Positions 1 through 10,207 are shown, counted from the first letter of the stretch. The stretch: DNA of 64,000 nt from Phycisphaeraceae bacterium (GCA_002716625.1 PBAS01000051.1:1-64000), one strand, 5' to 3'. Notes: generated by a model not told the origin, from the sequence alone. A program made the numbers and translations.

Positions 1-201
1 ATTACGGATAACATCCCGGCGCCTTTCTACTTATCGCCATCTCAAAATTCACCTACAACACGGGCATACTAATTCAGAATCAGGGGGATGTGTTAATTTC
101 GATCCCAGTCTCCACGTTTCAGCCGCAGACTGCGTGAATATTCCCACTGTCATCACAACAAAAAAAACAATGGAAGATAAAAGACATGCAACCCATTCTC
201 A

Positions 202-1383
202 TTACACTTCGCGTACAACACATGCACACGGACGACGTTTGAAACAATGCGCAATCCGTGTTGACTCGCTTTTAGTGAAGTGGGGCATTCCGGGATTCAA
301 CGTATCGTAAATTGTTTCGTCGTACGAATAGTAACCGACGAATAAATTGCCATCTGGCAGATTAACAAAGCAAGGTTCTCCAGCTTCGTGATGAGCCCGG
401 TATTCCAGGCCAAGGGGATCAGGCAGCGCAAAAAGGTAGTCCCACTCTGAGCCGTCCTCCTTGGCCGCACGGAAAAAGTGAATTCCATATCCCTCTTGCG
501 GCGTGCGACGTCTAGCCAAATGTTTCTCAAGTTCAGCAGGCGAGTATTTCCCTGGATTGTGAACACCACTTCCATCAATGCCTCGACATGCCGCGACCAA
601 GGTTCCCTTGGCCGTATACCACGCATTAAAGTTCTCACCGAACATATTAATACGCTGCGGCGTGGTCCATGTGTAGCCGCCATCAGACGAATGAGCGTAG
701 TGTGTCTCAGGTTCAAAACCTCGTCCGCGGCGCAACAGAGCCAATATCCGCCCATCATGCAACAAGGTCAGATCCGTCTCACTGAAAACATCGCCAATTT
801 TGGCATATTGCCCAAAGGTCTCGCCTTGATCCTGGGAGCGAATGATCCCGGATCGAATCTCGCCTTTATCTGATGCGTACCCCCAGCCTGCACAGATGAC
901 CTCGCCATTGGATAGCTCGATAATCTTTCCGTACGGAGAAAAGGCCCACACCCCAATCTCCTGTGGATCGTAACCTTTCCACGTGACGCCATTGTCGTCG
1001 CTACGTAGGCAAACAAAATCTCCTTTCGCCTTTGCATGATTTTTACGACTAATACCATCAGTCCATGGAAGAAGCACTCGGCCACTGTGAAGTGCCTGCA
1101 TTCCAAGTGATAGGTGAATCCCGCCATGCCAAACACGCGATGCGAGTACGAGAATAGGATCCGACCACGTACGCCCATAATCCGTAGATCGAAGGACATA
1201 CCCGGTTGAGCCCTCCATGGCATCCGTGTAATCATCGTAGGTGTAAAGCAGATCGTTATTTTCCAAACATACTGCACTTGGATGCTGCCCCAAGGTGTGA
1301 CGCACCTCGAAACATTCAAGAATTCGAAACTGATCGTTACCACCCAGATCCGGAATGGCAAGTTGGTTGATATTGGTATTCAT
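202..1383 (-). CDS. Sialidase/BNR-repeat glycosidase-like protein
   Basis: A 393-residue protein of the sialidase (neuraminidase) superfamily fold. Four Asp-box motifs (S-x-D-x-G-x-T-W type) are visible near residues 66-73, 128-135, 183-190 and 232-239, spaced as in a six-bladed propeller. No signal peptide or lipobox is seen, so it is probably cytoplasmic or exported by an unrecognised route. Relatives in planctomycetes are commonly labelled exo-alpha-sialidase, but many act on other sugars or are uncharacterised. The catalytic Arg triad was not assigned, so sialic acid as substrate is unproven. A DapA-family lyase that could act on sialic acid lies at 50.4 kb, too far away to count as an operon partner. 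Confidence 0.75.
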   Translation of the reverse strand: MNTNINQLAIPDLGGNDQFRILECFEVRHTLGQHPSAVCLENNDLLYTYDDYTDAMEGSTGYVLRSTDYGRTWSDPILVLASRVWHGGIHLSLGMQALHSGRVLLPWTDGISRKNHAKAKGDFVCLRSDDNGVTWKGYDPQEIGVWAFSPYGKIIELSNGEVICAGWGYASDKGEIRSGIIRSQDQGETFGQYAKIGDVFSETDLTLLHDGRILALLRRGRGFEPETHYAHSSDGGYTWTTPQRINMFGENFNAWYTAKGTLVAACRGIDGSGVHNPGKYSPAELEKHLARRRTPQEGYGIHFFRAAKEDGSEWDYLFALPDPLGLEYRAHHEAGEPCFVNLPDGNLFVGYYSYDETIYDTLNPGMPHFTKSESTRIAHCFKRRPCACVVREV

Positions 1384-1501
1384 CTCTGAGAGGTTAAGCT
1401 ACAATTAATCACGTATCAAGGATTAGCAAGTCACATAAATATTTCCAAGGGTAAGATAATATGCCATCTTCTACCACGATTTACAGGCATGAAGGCTGGT
1501 C

Positions 1502-2665
1502 ATGACAAGTACGACATTCAACGTACCTTCCACGATCATTCATGGTGGTGGTGCCCGAAAAGCCGTTGCAGAACAAGCCAAACAATTAGGTGCCCATCGG
1601 ATTCTACTGGTCACTGACGATGGCATGGTTAAACTAGGTGTTGCTGGCCAGATCAGGCAACTGTTAGAAAATATTGGCCTAGATGTTGCAATTTTTGACC
1701 AGGTCCACCCAGATCCCACCGATCAAAATGTGCGTGACGGATTAGCGGTTCTTCGGGAACACCGCAGCGACGCAATCGTGGCGGTTGGTGGTGGCTCGCC
1801 AATTGATACAGGCAAGGTTATTTCCATTCTTCAATCGAATCCTGAACCCATGCGACAGTACATGGGCTATCACCAGATCCCCAATACTGGATTACCGTTG
1901 ATTGCAATTCCCACAACGGCTGGAACAGGCAGCGAAGTCACCAAAGTCGCCGTCATTACGGACACTGAAAACGATGTGAAGATGATGATGCTTAGCACCA
2001 TGTTGCTGCCCCGGGTGGCACTGGTGGATTACGAGTTGACCATGTCGATGCCCCATGAGCTCACCGCAGCTGTTGGCGTGGACACTCTGACGCATGCCAT
2101 CGAAGCATACGTCTCCACAAAGGCGAATGTAATGACTGATCCGATCGCGCTGTCCTGCATTCGCCTAGTGGCCCGGCACCTACCCACTGCATGGCAAAAC
2201 CCAACGGATCGTCATGCACGAAAAGGGATGATGCTGGCCGCCTGCCAAGGCGGAATGTCTTTTTCCAATAGCAGTGTCTGCCTTGTACATGGCATGAGTC
2301 GGCCAATTGGCGCGGTATTCCATTTGCCGCATGGCCTGTCAAACGCGGTGCTACTGCCCACTATTACACAATTCTCCATTGCCGGTGCCACCGAACGGTA
2401 CGCAACAGTTGCTCGCACCATGGGATACGCCCAAGGCAATCAACCCGACGAGACGGCGGCCGAAGCATTGGTGGAAGGCCTGCAACAACTGAACTACAAC
2501 CTTCAAGTCCCGCGCCTAGGCCAATGCAAGGGTGTGAATACAGATCGTTTTAAGAACGAAGTTCAAAAGATGGCCCAAGATGCGTTGGCTTCCGGTAGTC
2601 CACAAAACAACCCCCGGGTCCCCACCGAGCAAGAAATCATTGGTCTATATCACCAAGCATGGTAA
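1502..2665 (+). CDS. Iron-containing alcohol dehydrogenase
   Basis: A 387-residue group III (Fe-type) alcohol dehydrogenase, oxidising an alcohol or reducing an aldehyde with NAD(P). The nucleotide loop GGGSPID is at residues 96-102. The metal ligands are all present and correctly spaced: D194 and H198 (VGVDTLTH), H263 (HGMSRP) and H277 (HLPHG). Length is normal for the family. It is transcribed away from the sialidase-like gene, with about 118 bases between them holding both promoters. The substrate cannot be read from the sequence. Family relatives include 1,3-propanediol, lactaldehyde and maleylacetate reductases. Confidence 0.88.
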   Translation: MTSTTFNVPSTIIHGGGARKAVAEQAKQLGAHRILLVTDDGMVKLGVAGQIRQLLENIGLDVAIFDQVHPDPTDQNVRDGLAVLREHRSDAIVAVGGGSPIDTGKVISILQSNPEPMRQYMGYHQIPNTGLPLIAIPTTAGTGSEVTKVAVITDTENDVKMMMLSTMLLPRVALVDYELTMSMPHELTAAVGVDTLTHAIEAYVSTKANVMTDPIALSCIRLVARHLPTAWQNPTDRHARKGMMLAACQGGMSFSNSSVCLVHGMSRPIGAVFHLPHGLSNAVLLPTITQFSIAGATERYATVARTMGYAQGNQPDETAAEALVEGLQQLNYNLQVPRLGQCKGVNTDRFKNEVQKMAQDALASGSPQNNPRVPTEQEIIGLYHQAW

Positions 2666-2888
2666 CCGAGGGCTGATTGGTATAACCACCTTCAACCCGC
2701 AACACACACGAATCGGTCTGCAAATCCGACCTGCCCGCTATGCTTTGCATATTCAGTACCCGATTACGACCTTCAACGACCCGCTAAGTCCTTGAAGCCT
2801 TCTAGAGTCATCCGCCTTGGCAACGGTCACCGGGAAGAACCACAAACAGGTTCCCATGCATTGCGTCCCTAGGCGGAAACAGCTATGA

Positions 2889-3622
2889 ATGACTGCCATG
2901 CAATATGGCACACGACCACTTGATCCGGGGCTAGAGATTCGCAGCAATCTGACCAAGTGGTTTGATGGCAAGCCCCGCCTGACGTTCAAGGCCAGTTCAG
3001 TTCGGTCTGCCAAAGCATGGCAACGCCGCGCCCGTGACAAGTTCATGGAATGTCTTGGCCCACCGCTCAAGAGGGTGCCGCTTCGCCGACATGTGTTGGA
3101 TCGACAACAGATGGACGGCTATCACCGTACAACCTTCACGCTAACCACGGCCCCACACTTGAAAGCACTTTGCTGGCTGTGTATTCCCGATAGTGTGACA
3201 GCACATACGCCAAGACCGGCAATGATTGCCACACAGGCCACGGCATAGGGGCCAAGGATCTACTGGCCACAGACATGAAAGGCCACCTGCGGCCTGAAGG
3301 CCACGGCTATCAAAAGGACTATGCACTACAGGTCGTACGCCTAGGTTATCCCGTGCTGGTTGTCGAGCCGCTGGGGTTCGGAGAGCGACGTGACCGAGAG
3401 TTGCTGCACGAACCGATAGCGAGGAGTGGCTGTCATGCCGCGGCAACGCTGGCAATCTTCTTTGGTACCACGCTCGCCTCGATTCGTATCCATGATTTGA
3501 GGCGAAGCCTCGATTTCCTGTGCACCGTGCCGCAGATCAACCCAGACCGCATCGGCTTGATGGGGATCTCCGGCGGCGGACAACTGTCCTTGTGGGCCGC
3601 TGCCATCGATCCACGGTTCTAA
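2889..3622 (+). pseudogene. Broken acetyl-xylan-esterase-like alpha/beta hydrolase
   Basis: Remnant of an alpha/beta hydrolase of the large planctomycete esterase family (Abhydrolase_7 / acetyl xylan esterase type). Frame one (2889-3248) carries the N-terminal part up to PAMIAT. A one-base loss near 3230-3236 turns the expected T-H-G-H-G oxyanion motif into a stop in that frame, and the protein resumes in another frame as GHGIGAKD. The second part reaches the nucleophile elbow GISGGG and then IDPRF, and stops at 3622 inside a different gene's remnant. The acid and His of the triad are missing. With one frameshift and a lost C-terminus, it is most likely dead. A sequencing error could explain the frameshift but not the truncation. 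Confidence 0.8.
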
Positions 3623-4097
3623 TTCGCCGCTGCCAGATGGAGAATGGGCATGGAGGTGTTGCGATCGGAAGCGGTACATCAGGCGATGTCCGAAACGTGA
3701 CCGTGCAGGACTGTACATTCAAGGGCACGGACCGGGGCATCCGGCTTAAGTCTATGCGCGGACGGGGGGGGGTATCGTCGAAAATGTACATTTTGAAAAC
3801 ATTCGCATGCGTGACATCATTCACGAAGCGATTACGATCGACATGTACTATGGTTACAGCAGTGCACCGTCGGCGTCTAATACGCCACCGATATTCCGCA
3901 GTATTGGGATTCATAATATTTCGTGTGACGGCGCAGCCACTGCAATACAGTTACGGGGCCTGCTGGAGAGTCCCATCCAAAAATTAAACCTCGAAAACAT
4001 CGACCTGCGGGCCGATCACGGTGTCACCGTAAAATGTGTAGATGGACTTGATCTAATTAATGTAAGTGTACAGACTAAAACCGGATTCCCAGCATAA
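3616..4097 (+). pseudogene. GH28 pectinase-like C-terminal remnant, frameshifted
   Basis: The C-terminal part of a glycoside hydrolase family 28 protein (right-handed beta-helix, polygalacturonase-type). VLIRRC, then ENGHGG (the GHG motif) and GIRLKS (the R-x-K motif), are readable from about 3616. The reading frame then slips at a run of nine G (about 3764-3772) and continues as IVENVHFENI and MRDIIHEA to a stop at 4097. The N-terminal half with the catalytic Asp region is absent: the remnant begins immediately inside the end of the broken esterase. An intact GH28 paralogue lies at 35.2-36.6 kb. The homopolymer slip could be a sequencing artefact, but the missing N-terminus suggests a true deletion. 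Confidence 0.8.
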
Positions 4098-4162
4098 TCG
4101 ACCACCCACCCGGGTGAATAGCCTAAACCTTCATTCACCGGCCCGATTCGTTCGCGCTAGTT

Positions 4163-5494
4163 TTAATCCAAACCGGGAAACTTAGCGTCGCCAAAACGCA
4201 GCAGCTCACCGGTGCCGCCGGGCAACGTGATGCGAAACTTGCCTCCTTCAACGGCAAACGCTTCAGGTTGCCCTGTTTCACGTGACAACCTGCCGATCAC
4301 TTTCACCTCAGGGGCCAGCGTCAACGTCACCGTCACTGCCCGCTCAGCTGACGACCCGCCCATGCCGTGCCATAGGTTGGTCAGCATGAAATAGTCCCGG
4401 CCATCGTCATCTTTGAAGAACCCGATCAGTAGATCTTTCCACGCAACGGGCTCGTCACCTTCAATGGTGATCGCCTTGATCATCGTGTCACCCGCATCGC
4501 CCGGTTTCCAGGCGGTAATACTGTCGGGAACATTGTTACCGCCTTGCGGCACGTACCGCACCGCCGTGCTCTCCAGAAAGCGTAGTGCCGCGCCAAGGTT
4601 GACCACTTCATTGTTTAACCTGGCCACGTTGTAATAGATCGCCCGCCGTCGGCCGTTGGGATACTCGATCATGGCCGGCCCCTGTTGATCTTCGTAGGTG
4701 AAATACGCGATCCCCGTGTACCCGCAGGTCAGGTGCATGAATACCTGCATACGCACGTCTGATTCACTAGGCATGCGATAGCCACGTCTGTCGTCTGAGT
4801 GTGACTGCACGAACGCCCAGTATGGCACGTTTCTTTCCTTGCTAATTTTCCGTGCAGTCATCAACGTAGGAAACAGGTTGCTGGTCCCGCCGCCTTCCCG
4901 AAACGGATAAGCATTAAAAAGCACGATGTCCGTGTCCATGATCGTGGCGAAGTCGCGCAAATAGTCTTCGTAGCTGTAGCCGCCATCGGGCACCGGTCCT
5001 CCGTAGTACTCCTCAGCCGTTGCGCCCATCGGAAAGGCACAGGAATACACCAGGTCATCGGGATACGTCTGCTTGAGCCACTCGATCGTCTTGGCTGCGA
5101 TGAACATCTTCGGCCGGTTCGGCTCGTCCCAGACCAGCCACCCTGTCTGCCCGGAATAGTTGGCATTCAGCCGCTGCAGCGTGGCTTTGAGCTTGCCAGT
5201 CAGACCGTCCTGGTGCGGATATACGTGCAGGTGCCAGTTCAGCCCCTTGGCTGACACCTTTTCCAACAGTTTGGACTTGGTCTTCCACGCCATCACGTTC
5301 GTCAGGTTGGCCTGGGCGTGATGATCGGCGTTGAACGTGTTCGGTGCAATCGTCAGCGCCATCGTGGTAAATGGGTGGCTGCGTACCCAGCGCTTGCCAC
5401 GACTTAACTCCGCTACTTGCCTGTGCGTGCAGCCGAGTTGGAAAGCCATCATGGATATCAGGACCAACACCACCCATCGAATATTCCACTGCAT
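4163..5494 (-). CDS. Lipoprotein with glycosidase-like TIM-barrel character
   Basis: About 443 residues from the ATG at 5494, which has a good AAGGA site eight bases upstream. An in-frame GTG 24 bases earlier is less likely. The N-terminus is a lipoprotein signal with a Leu-Gly-Cys lipobox (FQLGC), so it should be membrane anchored. Features such as WLVWDEP, VLFNAYPFREG and YWAFVQSHSD look like strand ends of a (beta/alpha)8 glycosidase, and the C-terminal 120 residues look like a beta-sandwich. The Glu in WDEP could be the acid/base, but I cannot name the family with confidence. It lies downstream of, and convergent with, the broken GH28 gene. Confidence 0.6.
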   Translation of the reverse strand: MQWNIRWVVLVLISMMAFQLGCTHRQVAELSRGKRWVRSHPFTTMALTIAPNTFNADHHAQANLTNVMAWKTKSKLLEKVSAKGLNWHLHVYPHQDGLTGKLKATLQRLNANYSGQTGWLVWDEPNRPKMFIAAKTIEWLKQTYPDDLVYSCAFPMGATAEEYYGGPVPDGGYSYEDYLRDFATIMDTDIVLFNAYPFREGGGTSNLFPTLMTARKISKERNVPYWAFVQSHSDDRRGYRMPSESDVRMQVFMHLTCGYTGIAYFTYEDQQGPAMIEYPNGRRRAIYYNVARLNNEVVNLGAALRFLESTAVRYVPQGGNNVPDSITAWKPGDAGDTMIKAITIEGDEPVAWKDLLIGFFKDDDGRDYFMLTNLWHGMGGSSAERAVTVTLTLAPEVKVIGRLSRETGQPEAFAVEGGKFRITLPGGTGELLRFGDAKFPGLD

Positions 5495-5538
5495 TACAAA
5501 AATCCTTGTGATAGTCACTTCATTAAACAGAACGACAA

Positions 5539-5612
5539 TACCCCCGACAGGATTCGAACCTGTGACCTGCGGTTTAGAAGACCGCCGCTCTATCCAGCTG
5601 AGCTACGAGGGC
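5539..5612 (-). tRNA. tRNA-Arg (anticodon UCU)
   Basis: A complete cloverleaf reads on the minus strand from 5612 to 5539 (74 bases). It has a seven-base acceptor stem ending in a G-U pair, a D arm with AGCTCAGCTGGATAGAGC, an anticodon loop CTTCTAA giving UCU, and a T arm with GGTTCGAATCC. CCA is not encoded. It sits in the gap between the creatininase-family gene and the lipoprotein gene. tRNA genes are common integration sites, but no integrase or duplicated 3' end is visible nearby. Confidence 0.95.
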
Positions 5613-5631
5613 ATGCCTTTGATTATAAGTA

Positions 5632-6429
5632 CTAGCGCTTATTGGCGTGGCGAGCAGGCAATTCCGGATAGTTGTCGACAAGCCAACGGGCCTCGTCAGC
5701 AATGGCTGCGGCACAGGTCTCAAGCCATGCTTGACCTTGACGGGCCGATGCTTCAACAGCATTGACTCCAGCGCCGACACCGTGGTATTCGGGCTGACAG
5801 TCGATTTCACCGAGATCAACACTGTTGGGTTCAAGAGCCATCATCAAACTTGTCTCCCATTTGCCTGCATGGTCACCAGATAAACCCGCTGCATCAGACT
5901 CGCCGCCCCAATCGGTGGTCACAGGCAGTCCGGCCATAAGCGTCACACGCGAAAATGCCTTGGCAACCGGGCGAGCCCAGTGGACAAGCGGATTATGGCC
6001 GCTGCATAGATATATGGAACGAAAACCGAAACCTGCAATCTGTTCCAGGCTCATGCGCACCAAACGTTGATAGGAAAGCCATTGTTCCTGCTGATCGCCA
6101 CCACCATATGGTGAAATGACTTTAGACACATCATTGTCCACGCCATACCCACTAGCAATCAAATCATCGTACTGGCCATTGCTGTCCATGAAGAACGAAT
6201 CACGGGGAACACCCCAAACCAGCGACGGAAAAACCGCCCCGCCACCCAATTTCTGCGCCGCAGCACAACATACGCCATGCGACTTGATTGCATCGGTTCC
6301 AATCGGACTATGAATGCCATGCCACTCAAGAGCACCAAGTGGCAAGAACGCAATATCAGCATTCTTACGACAGGAATGAATCTGACCAGGGCGCATGAAT
6401 TCAATGCAAACATCAGCATAATCAGTCAT
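5632..6429 (-). CDS. Creatininase-family amidohydrolase
   Basis: A 265-residue member of the creatinine amidohydrolase superfamily (PF02633), metal-dependent hydrolases of cyclic or linear amides. The metal-site motifs are visible: LEWHG near residue 33-37, a following GTDA Asp, and CSGHNP in the middle. Length is typical. Family members act on creatinine, on formamide-type intermediates of riboflavin and F420 synthesis, or on mycofactocin precursors. Nothing nearby favours one of these, so the substrate is unknown. The tRNA-Arg gene follows 20 bases downstream on the same strand. Confidence 0.8.
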   Translation of the reverse strand: MTDYADVCIEFMRPGQIHSCRKNADIAFLPLGALEWHGIHSPIGTDAIKSHGVCCAAAQKLGGGAVFPSLVWGVPRDSFFMDSNGQYDDLIASGYGVDNDVSKVISPYGGGDQQEQWLSYQRLVRMSLEQIAGFGFRSIYLCSGHNPLVHWARPVAKAFSRVTLMAGLPVTTDWGGESDAAGLSGDHAGKWETSLMMALEPNSVDLGEIDCQPEYHGVGAGVNAVEASARQGQAWLETCAAAIADEARWLVDNYPELPARHANKR

Positions 6430-6933
6430 TATTTGAACTCGCCTTTATTAATGAGATGTAGCAGCATGACTCACAAACAACATGTTTCCTCAAGGGTAGA
6501 GCATAGGATAATCAAAAGGCATAAACACTTACGTACAACACTTACCTAAGACACGTTCATCGCCTCTAGATTACCAGTTCACGAATATATTGCCCGCAAT
6601 CACTCTTGCATGTTCTCAAATCCCTTTCACCACACGCCGTTTCCGTTTGGCCAGGGTATTTGATACTCAAAATCCAGCATCAATGGCCATGACCAATAAT
6701 ACATCTCGTACATCTCATACAACGACACCATTGATTGCGGATATCGCATTTGCTGTTCGAGTCCAACCAGAAAGGCAATATGGTCCTTCTTATGGGTCCC
6801 ACCCAACCCAAATATCCGTGCTGGAATATCATCGATCAAGTCGCCTTGGTCATGCTCCGATGTGAAAGTGGGGAAGATAAATGGTTTTTATGATTCCACG
6901 GCCCTCGCGTGGATCACTGCCCCACAGGGAATA
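6430..6933. other. Intergenic stretch with a possible decayed gene on the minus strand
   Basis: No intact gene is seen. On the minus strand a frame is open from about 6890 down to 6627. It reads, among other things, HDQGDLIDDIPARIFGLGG and later SMVSLYEM and LDFEYQIP, and then stops. The wording resembles the C-terminal domain of planctomycete Gfo/Idh/MocA oxidoreductases, but I cannot confirm this and no upstream half is present. It may be a remnant or chance. The promoter of the downstream response-regulator gene should also lie here. Confidence 0.25.
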
Positions 6934-7545
6934 ATGATGATGGGAGAAAGAAGCATCAACAATACTCTGACAAGCAAGCAGGTGTTTACCACCGGTGAAG
7001 CGGCAGAAATCTGCAAGATATCCCAGCAGACCATTATTCGCTGTTTTGATAGCGGTCGACTGAGCGGATTTCGTGTACCGGGTAGCCGTTTTCGTCGTAT
7101 CCCACGGGAGGACCTTATTCGCTTCATGCAGAACAACAACATGACAACCACTCAGTTTGAGGGTGGCGTACATAAAATCCTCGTCGTGGATGACGACCCG
7201 GAGATTGTCAATCTGTTTATCAACCTTTTTGAGAATGACGATCGATTCAAAGTACAAGCCGCCACGACCGGGTATGACGCGGGTGTAATGACTGAGCAAT
7301 TTCGACCTGACCTAATGATTCTCGACTTCATGTTGCCGGATATTAATGGCAATGTGGTCTGCCAGACGGTACGCAGCAAGCCGCACCTTGCCACCATGAA
7401 AATCATTGTTGTTTCAGGTGTGATCAAACAGGATGAGATCGAAAACCTAATCGATTCCGGTGCCGATGACTTTATTAAAAAACCATTTGAAATTAGTAAT
7501 CTAATGGATCGTATTGAATCCTTTTTGCATCTTGAAAATGCTTGA
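6934..7545 (+). CDS. HTH (excisionase-type) plus receiver-domain response regulator
   Basis: About 203 residues from the ATG at 6934; an upstream in-frame GTG at 6862 is less convincing. The N-terminal 60 residues form a MerR/excisionase-like helix-turn-helix (FTTGEAAEICKISQQTI, then SRFRRIPREDLIRFM). A CheY-like receiver follows: the acidic pair in ILVVDDDPE, the phospho-acceptor Asp in LMILDFMLP, the Thr/Ser switch in VVSG and the Lys in IKKPF. The domain order is reversed from the usual receiver-then-DNA-binding layout. It ends 77 bases before the likely start of the HDOD-kinase gene and is probably its partner. Confidence 0.85.
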   Translation: MMMGERSINNTLTSKQVFTTGEAAEICKISQQTIIRCFDSGRLSGFRVPGSRFRRIPREDLIRFMQNNNMTTTQFEGGVHKILVVDDDPEIVNLFINLFENDDRFKVQAATTGYDAGVMTEQFRPDLMILDFMLPDINGNVVCQTVRSKPHLATMKIIVVSGVIKQDEIENLIDSGADDFIKKPFEISNLMDRIESFLHLENA

Positions 7546-7622
7546 TCCACACTATTACTCCACTGCACCTAATCTCATTTAAATCGAGAGGTGACAGTAG
7601 AAACTTCTATATCAATCTAGTT

Positions 7623-9935
7623 ATGCAAGCATCTGAATCGGTCAAAACACGCCGCGTAGAATTAATCCTCCGACAGATTGATTCACTGCCGACGCTTCCC
7701 CATATCGCAACACGCATCATGACCGTAACCGCGGATGATGGATCTGATGCCCGCAAGGTCATCGAGTTGGTCAAATCCGATCAAGCCCTGACCGGAAAGA
7801 TCCTTTCACTATGTCGGGCAGCGGACAAGGGGGTGAGAAGCGGCGAGCTAACCATTGATCGCGCCGTGGTCATGCTGGGATTCAATACCATCCGAAACGC
7901 TGTATTCTCCATCAAGGTTTTCGAAACTTTCGGTTTGGAGAACGGAAAGCAAAGCAACTTTAATCCCAGCACCAGTTGCTCAGATCCCATGGTCGCTGCA
8001 GAAACATCACGTCCTTCATCAACCCCCACCGCTCCGCTCAACCGTCGCGAGTTCTGGCGCCACTGCTTGGCGGTGGCGGTTTCCGCTGAACTAATCGCAC
8101 AAATGCATGGGGACCACAAAAACCTAAAACCTGCGGAAGCTTTTGTCTGCGGATTACTACACGATATTGGCAAGCTTGCCCTGGACCATGTCTTGCCCAA
8201 AAGCTTTTCCCGCGTCGTGCAATTAGCGGATGAGAACCAAAGCAGTTTGGCCGATTTTGAGCAACGCGTAATGGGTATTGATCATCATACAGCCGGTAAA
8301 CGACTGGCCGAACAATGGCAGCTACCTCACAGTATGCAGGATGCCATCTGGCTCCACGGCTCGGCATATGAGTTGTTACCTGACCTTAAACATCGACAAC
8401 TAATCGGCCTGATTAACCTTGCCGACCATGTTGCAAGGCAAAACCATATCGGCCACAGCGGCAATTATGCGCTACCATCTGATCCCCGTGAGATTGCAAC
8501 CAAAATCGGCCTTAATCCAGATATCATTGACTCGATTACGGATGAGTTGCATGAAGAGGTCCACCACAGAGCCGAAGTGCTGGGACTAGATGACAACCTA
8601 TCACCGGGCAAGTACATTGGCTCCCTGCAACAAGCCAATCAGGCTTTGGGTCGACTTAATACTGTCATGCACAAGCGGGCAAGAATTGCCGTAGGCCAAA
8701 AAAAAGTATTAGAAGCTATTTCCCGCTTTCACCGTTACACCTCGCCCGGGCGAAATGTTCATGAGGTTTTGGACCAGGTGGTGGCGAATGCTGCGTTGAT
8801 TTTCAAAGAAGGGTTTTATGCCATCCTATATCAGAATGGTGGGTCCAATGATCCATCTGAACCCTGGCTAATTGGTCAGTATGGCCTCGATGGGCGGCCT
8901 GCAGGGAAGCAACTGGCAGATCCACCCCCACAAGTCCGTCATTTATCCGAAATCAACCCATCAGACTCGCTATCCATTGACCTGATGAGTTTTCACCCTT
9001 GGCTGATAGATTACCTGACGCAGACATCCGACATCCGACGTGTCAGGTTGTTGCCATTGACCTGTTCGTGGGGAACAGCAGCCATCCTATTGCATGATCG
9101 CCCCAGGTTGCCGGCGCAGTCACTCTTGAATGCCTTGATAACCACTTGGGGTGGAGCGATTGCCGCAGCCAAACAGCATGACGGAGCCCGGATATTGGGT
9201 GAAAAGCTTACTGAAACCAGCAACTTGTTATCAGAAGCCCATGATCAACTATTGCGTAACGAATCCATGGCACGTTTGGGTGAGATGGCCGCCGGAGCAG
9301 CCCACGAAATGAACAATCCACTGACAGTGATTAGTGGCCGTAGCCAACTCTTGGCGACGAACCCCGATAACGGTTCATGGACTCAAAAAACCGCACAAAC
9401 GATTGTCGACCAGGTCCAGCAGTTGAGTGACTTAATCAGCTCATTGCGAATGTTTTCTGACCCACCTCGAGCCAAACGAAGAGCAACGGACGTAGGAAAC
9501 TTGTTACATGATGTAGTGAAACATGTTCGACGCGATCATGTCAAAATGGCTGAAAAAATTGAATTCTTTGTGCAGATATCAAACGCCATTCCGGTTGTAC
9601 TTATTGATCCGGAGCAGATCAGTTTGGCATTGATCGAGTTACTAAACAATGCCATTACCGAAATCGGAACTGAATCAGTTCATTTATCTGCCAAACATCA
9701 ACCCGAGAAGAATATCATGCTATTCCAGGTTGTCGATGATGGTGCGGGGATGGATGCAGACACTCTGTCACATGCACTAGACCCATTCTTTAGTGCAAGA
9801 AAGGCCGGACGTGGAACCGGACTTGGATTGGCACGGGCCCAACAATGGATTGCCAGCCATAGCGGAACTCTTGAGATTAGATCCACGCCGGACGTTGGCA
9901 CACGGGTGACCATAACTGTGCCACTTACTGACTAG
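7623..9935 (+). CDS. HDOD-domain histidine kinase
   Basis: About 770 residues from the ATG at 7623 (the frame is open further upstream). It has an N-terminal HDOD domain (LPTLPHIATRIM onward) with an intact-looking HD pair in GLLHDIGKLALDH. A GAF-like middle region follows, then a HisKA helix with the phospho-His in GAAHEMNNPL, and a HATPase domain with N box LLNNAITEIG, G1 DDGAGMD and G2 GTGLGLA. No membrane segment is seen, so it is a soluble sensor kinase. HDOD-kinases are typical of planctomycetes and deltaproteobacteria. The HTH-receiver gene just upstream is the obvious phosphotransfer partner. The signal is unknown. Confidence 0.85.
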   Translation: MQASESVKTRRVELILRQIDSLPTLPHIATRIMTVTADDGSDARKVIELVKSDQALTGKILSLCRAADKGVRSGELTIDRAVVMLGFNTIRNAVFSIKVFETFGLENGKQSNFNPSTSCSDPMVAAETSRPSSTPTAPLNRREFWRHCLAVAVSAELIAQMHGDHKNLKPAEAFVCGLLHDIGKLALDHVLPKSFSRVVQLADENQSSLADFEQRVMGIDHHTAGKRLAEQWQLPHSMQDAIWLHGSAYELLPDLKHRQLIGLINLADHVARQNHIGHSGNYALPSDPREIATKIGLNPDIIDSITDELHEEVHHRAEVLGLDDNLSPGKYIGSLQQANQALGRLNTVMHKRARIAVGQKKVLEAISRFHRYTSPGRNVHEVLDQVVANAALIFKEGFYAILYQNGGSNDPSEPWLIGQYGLDGRPAGKQLADPPPQVRHLSEINPSDSLSIDLMSFHPWLIDYLTQTSDIRRVRLLPLTCSWGTAAILLHDRPRLPAQSLLNALITTWGGAIAAAKQHDGARILGEKLTETSNLLSEAHDQLLRNESMARLGEMAAGAAHEMNNPLTVISGRSQLLATNPDNGSWTQKTAQTIVDQVQQLSDLISSLRMFSDPPRAKRRATDVGNLLHDVVKHVRRDHVKMAEKIEFFVQISNAIPVVLIDPEQISLALIELLNNAITEIGTESVHLSAKHQPEKNIMLFQVVDDGAGMDADTLSHALDPFFSARKAGRGTGLGLARAQQWIASHSGTLEIRSTPDVGTRVTITVPLTD

Positions 9936-10207
9936 AACGAAAAATGAAATAAAACACAGGAATGCCAACTGATCAGCTTAGTAAAGCTGCTAAGAGACCT
10001 ATTTCAAAATCCTCTAGTCCATATATCAGGTCCATCGCAATTATAGAACCTGTTCGAATGTGGCAATCGATATAGACCCAACGGTTTGCAGTTGACAACT
10101 CAATAAATAAGCAAAATGACCAAGAAGATTGGTCGATAGTTAGTCATAGAACCCGAGATTAAGGCCTGGCGCCGACGGCGCCCATAACAAACAGAGGCAG
10201 GGGAAAA

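Noticed and set aside
1-201. Partial gene at the window start
   Set aside because: Stops occur in all frames and no motif was recognised.
5539-5640. Integration site at the tRNA-Arg gene
   Set aside because: No integrase, no repeated tRNA 3' end and no mobile genes next to it.
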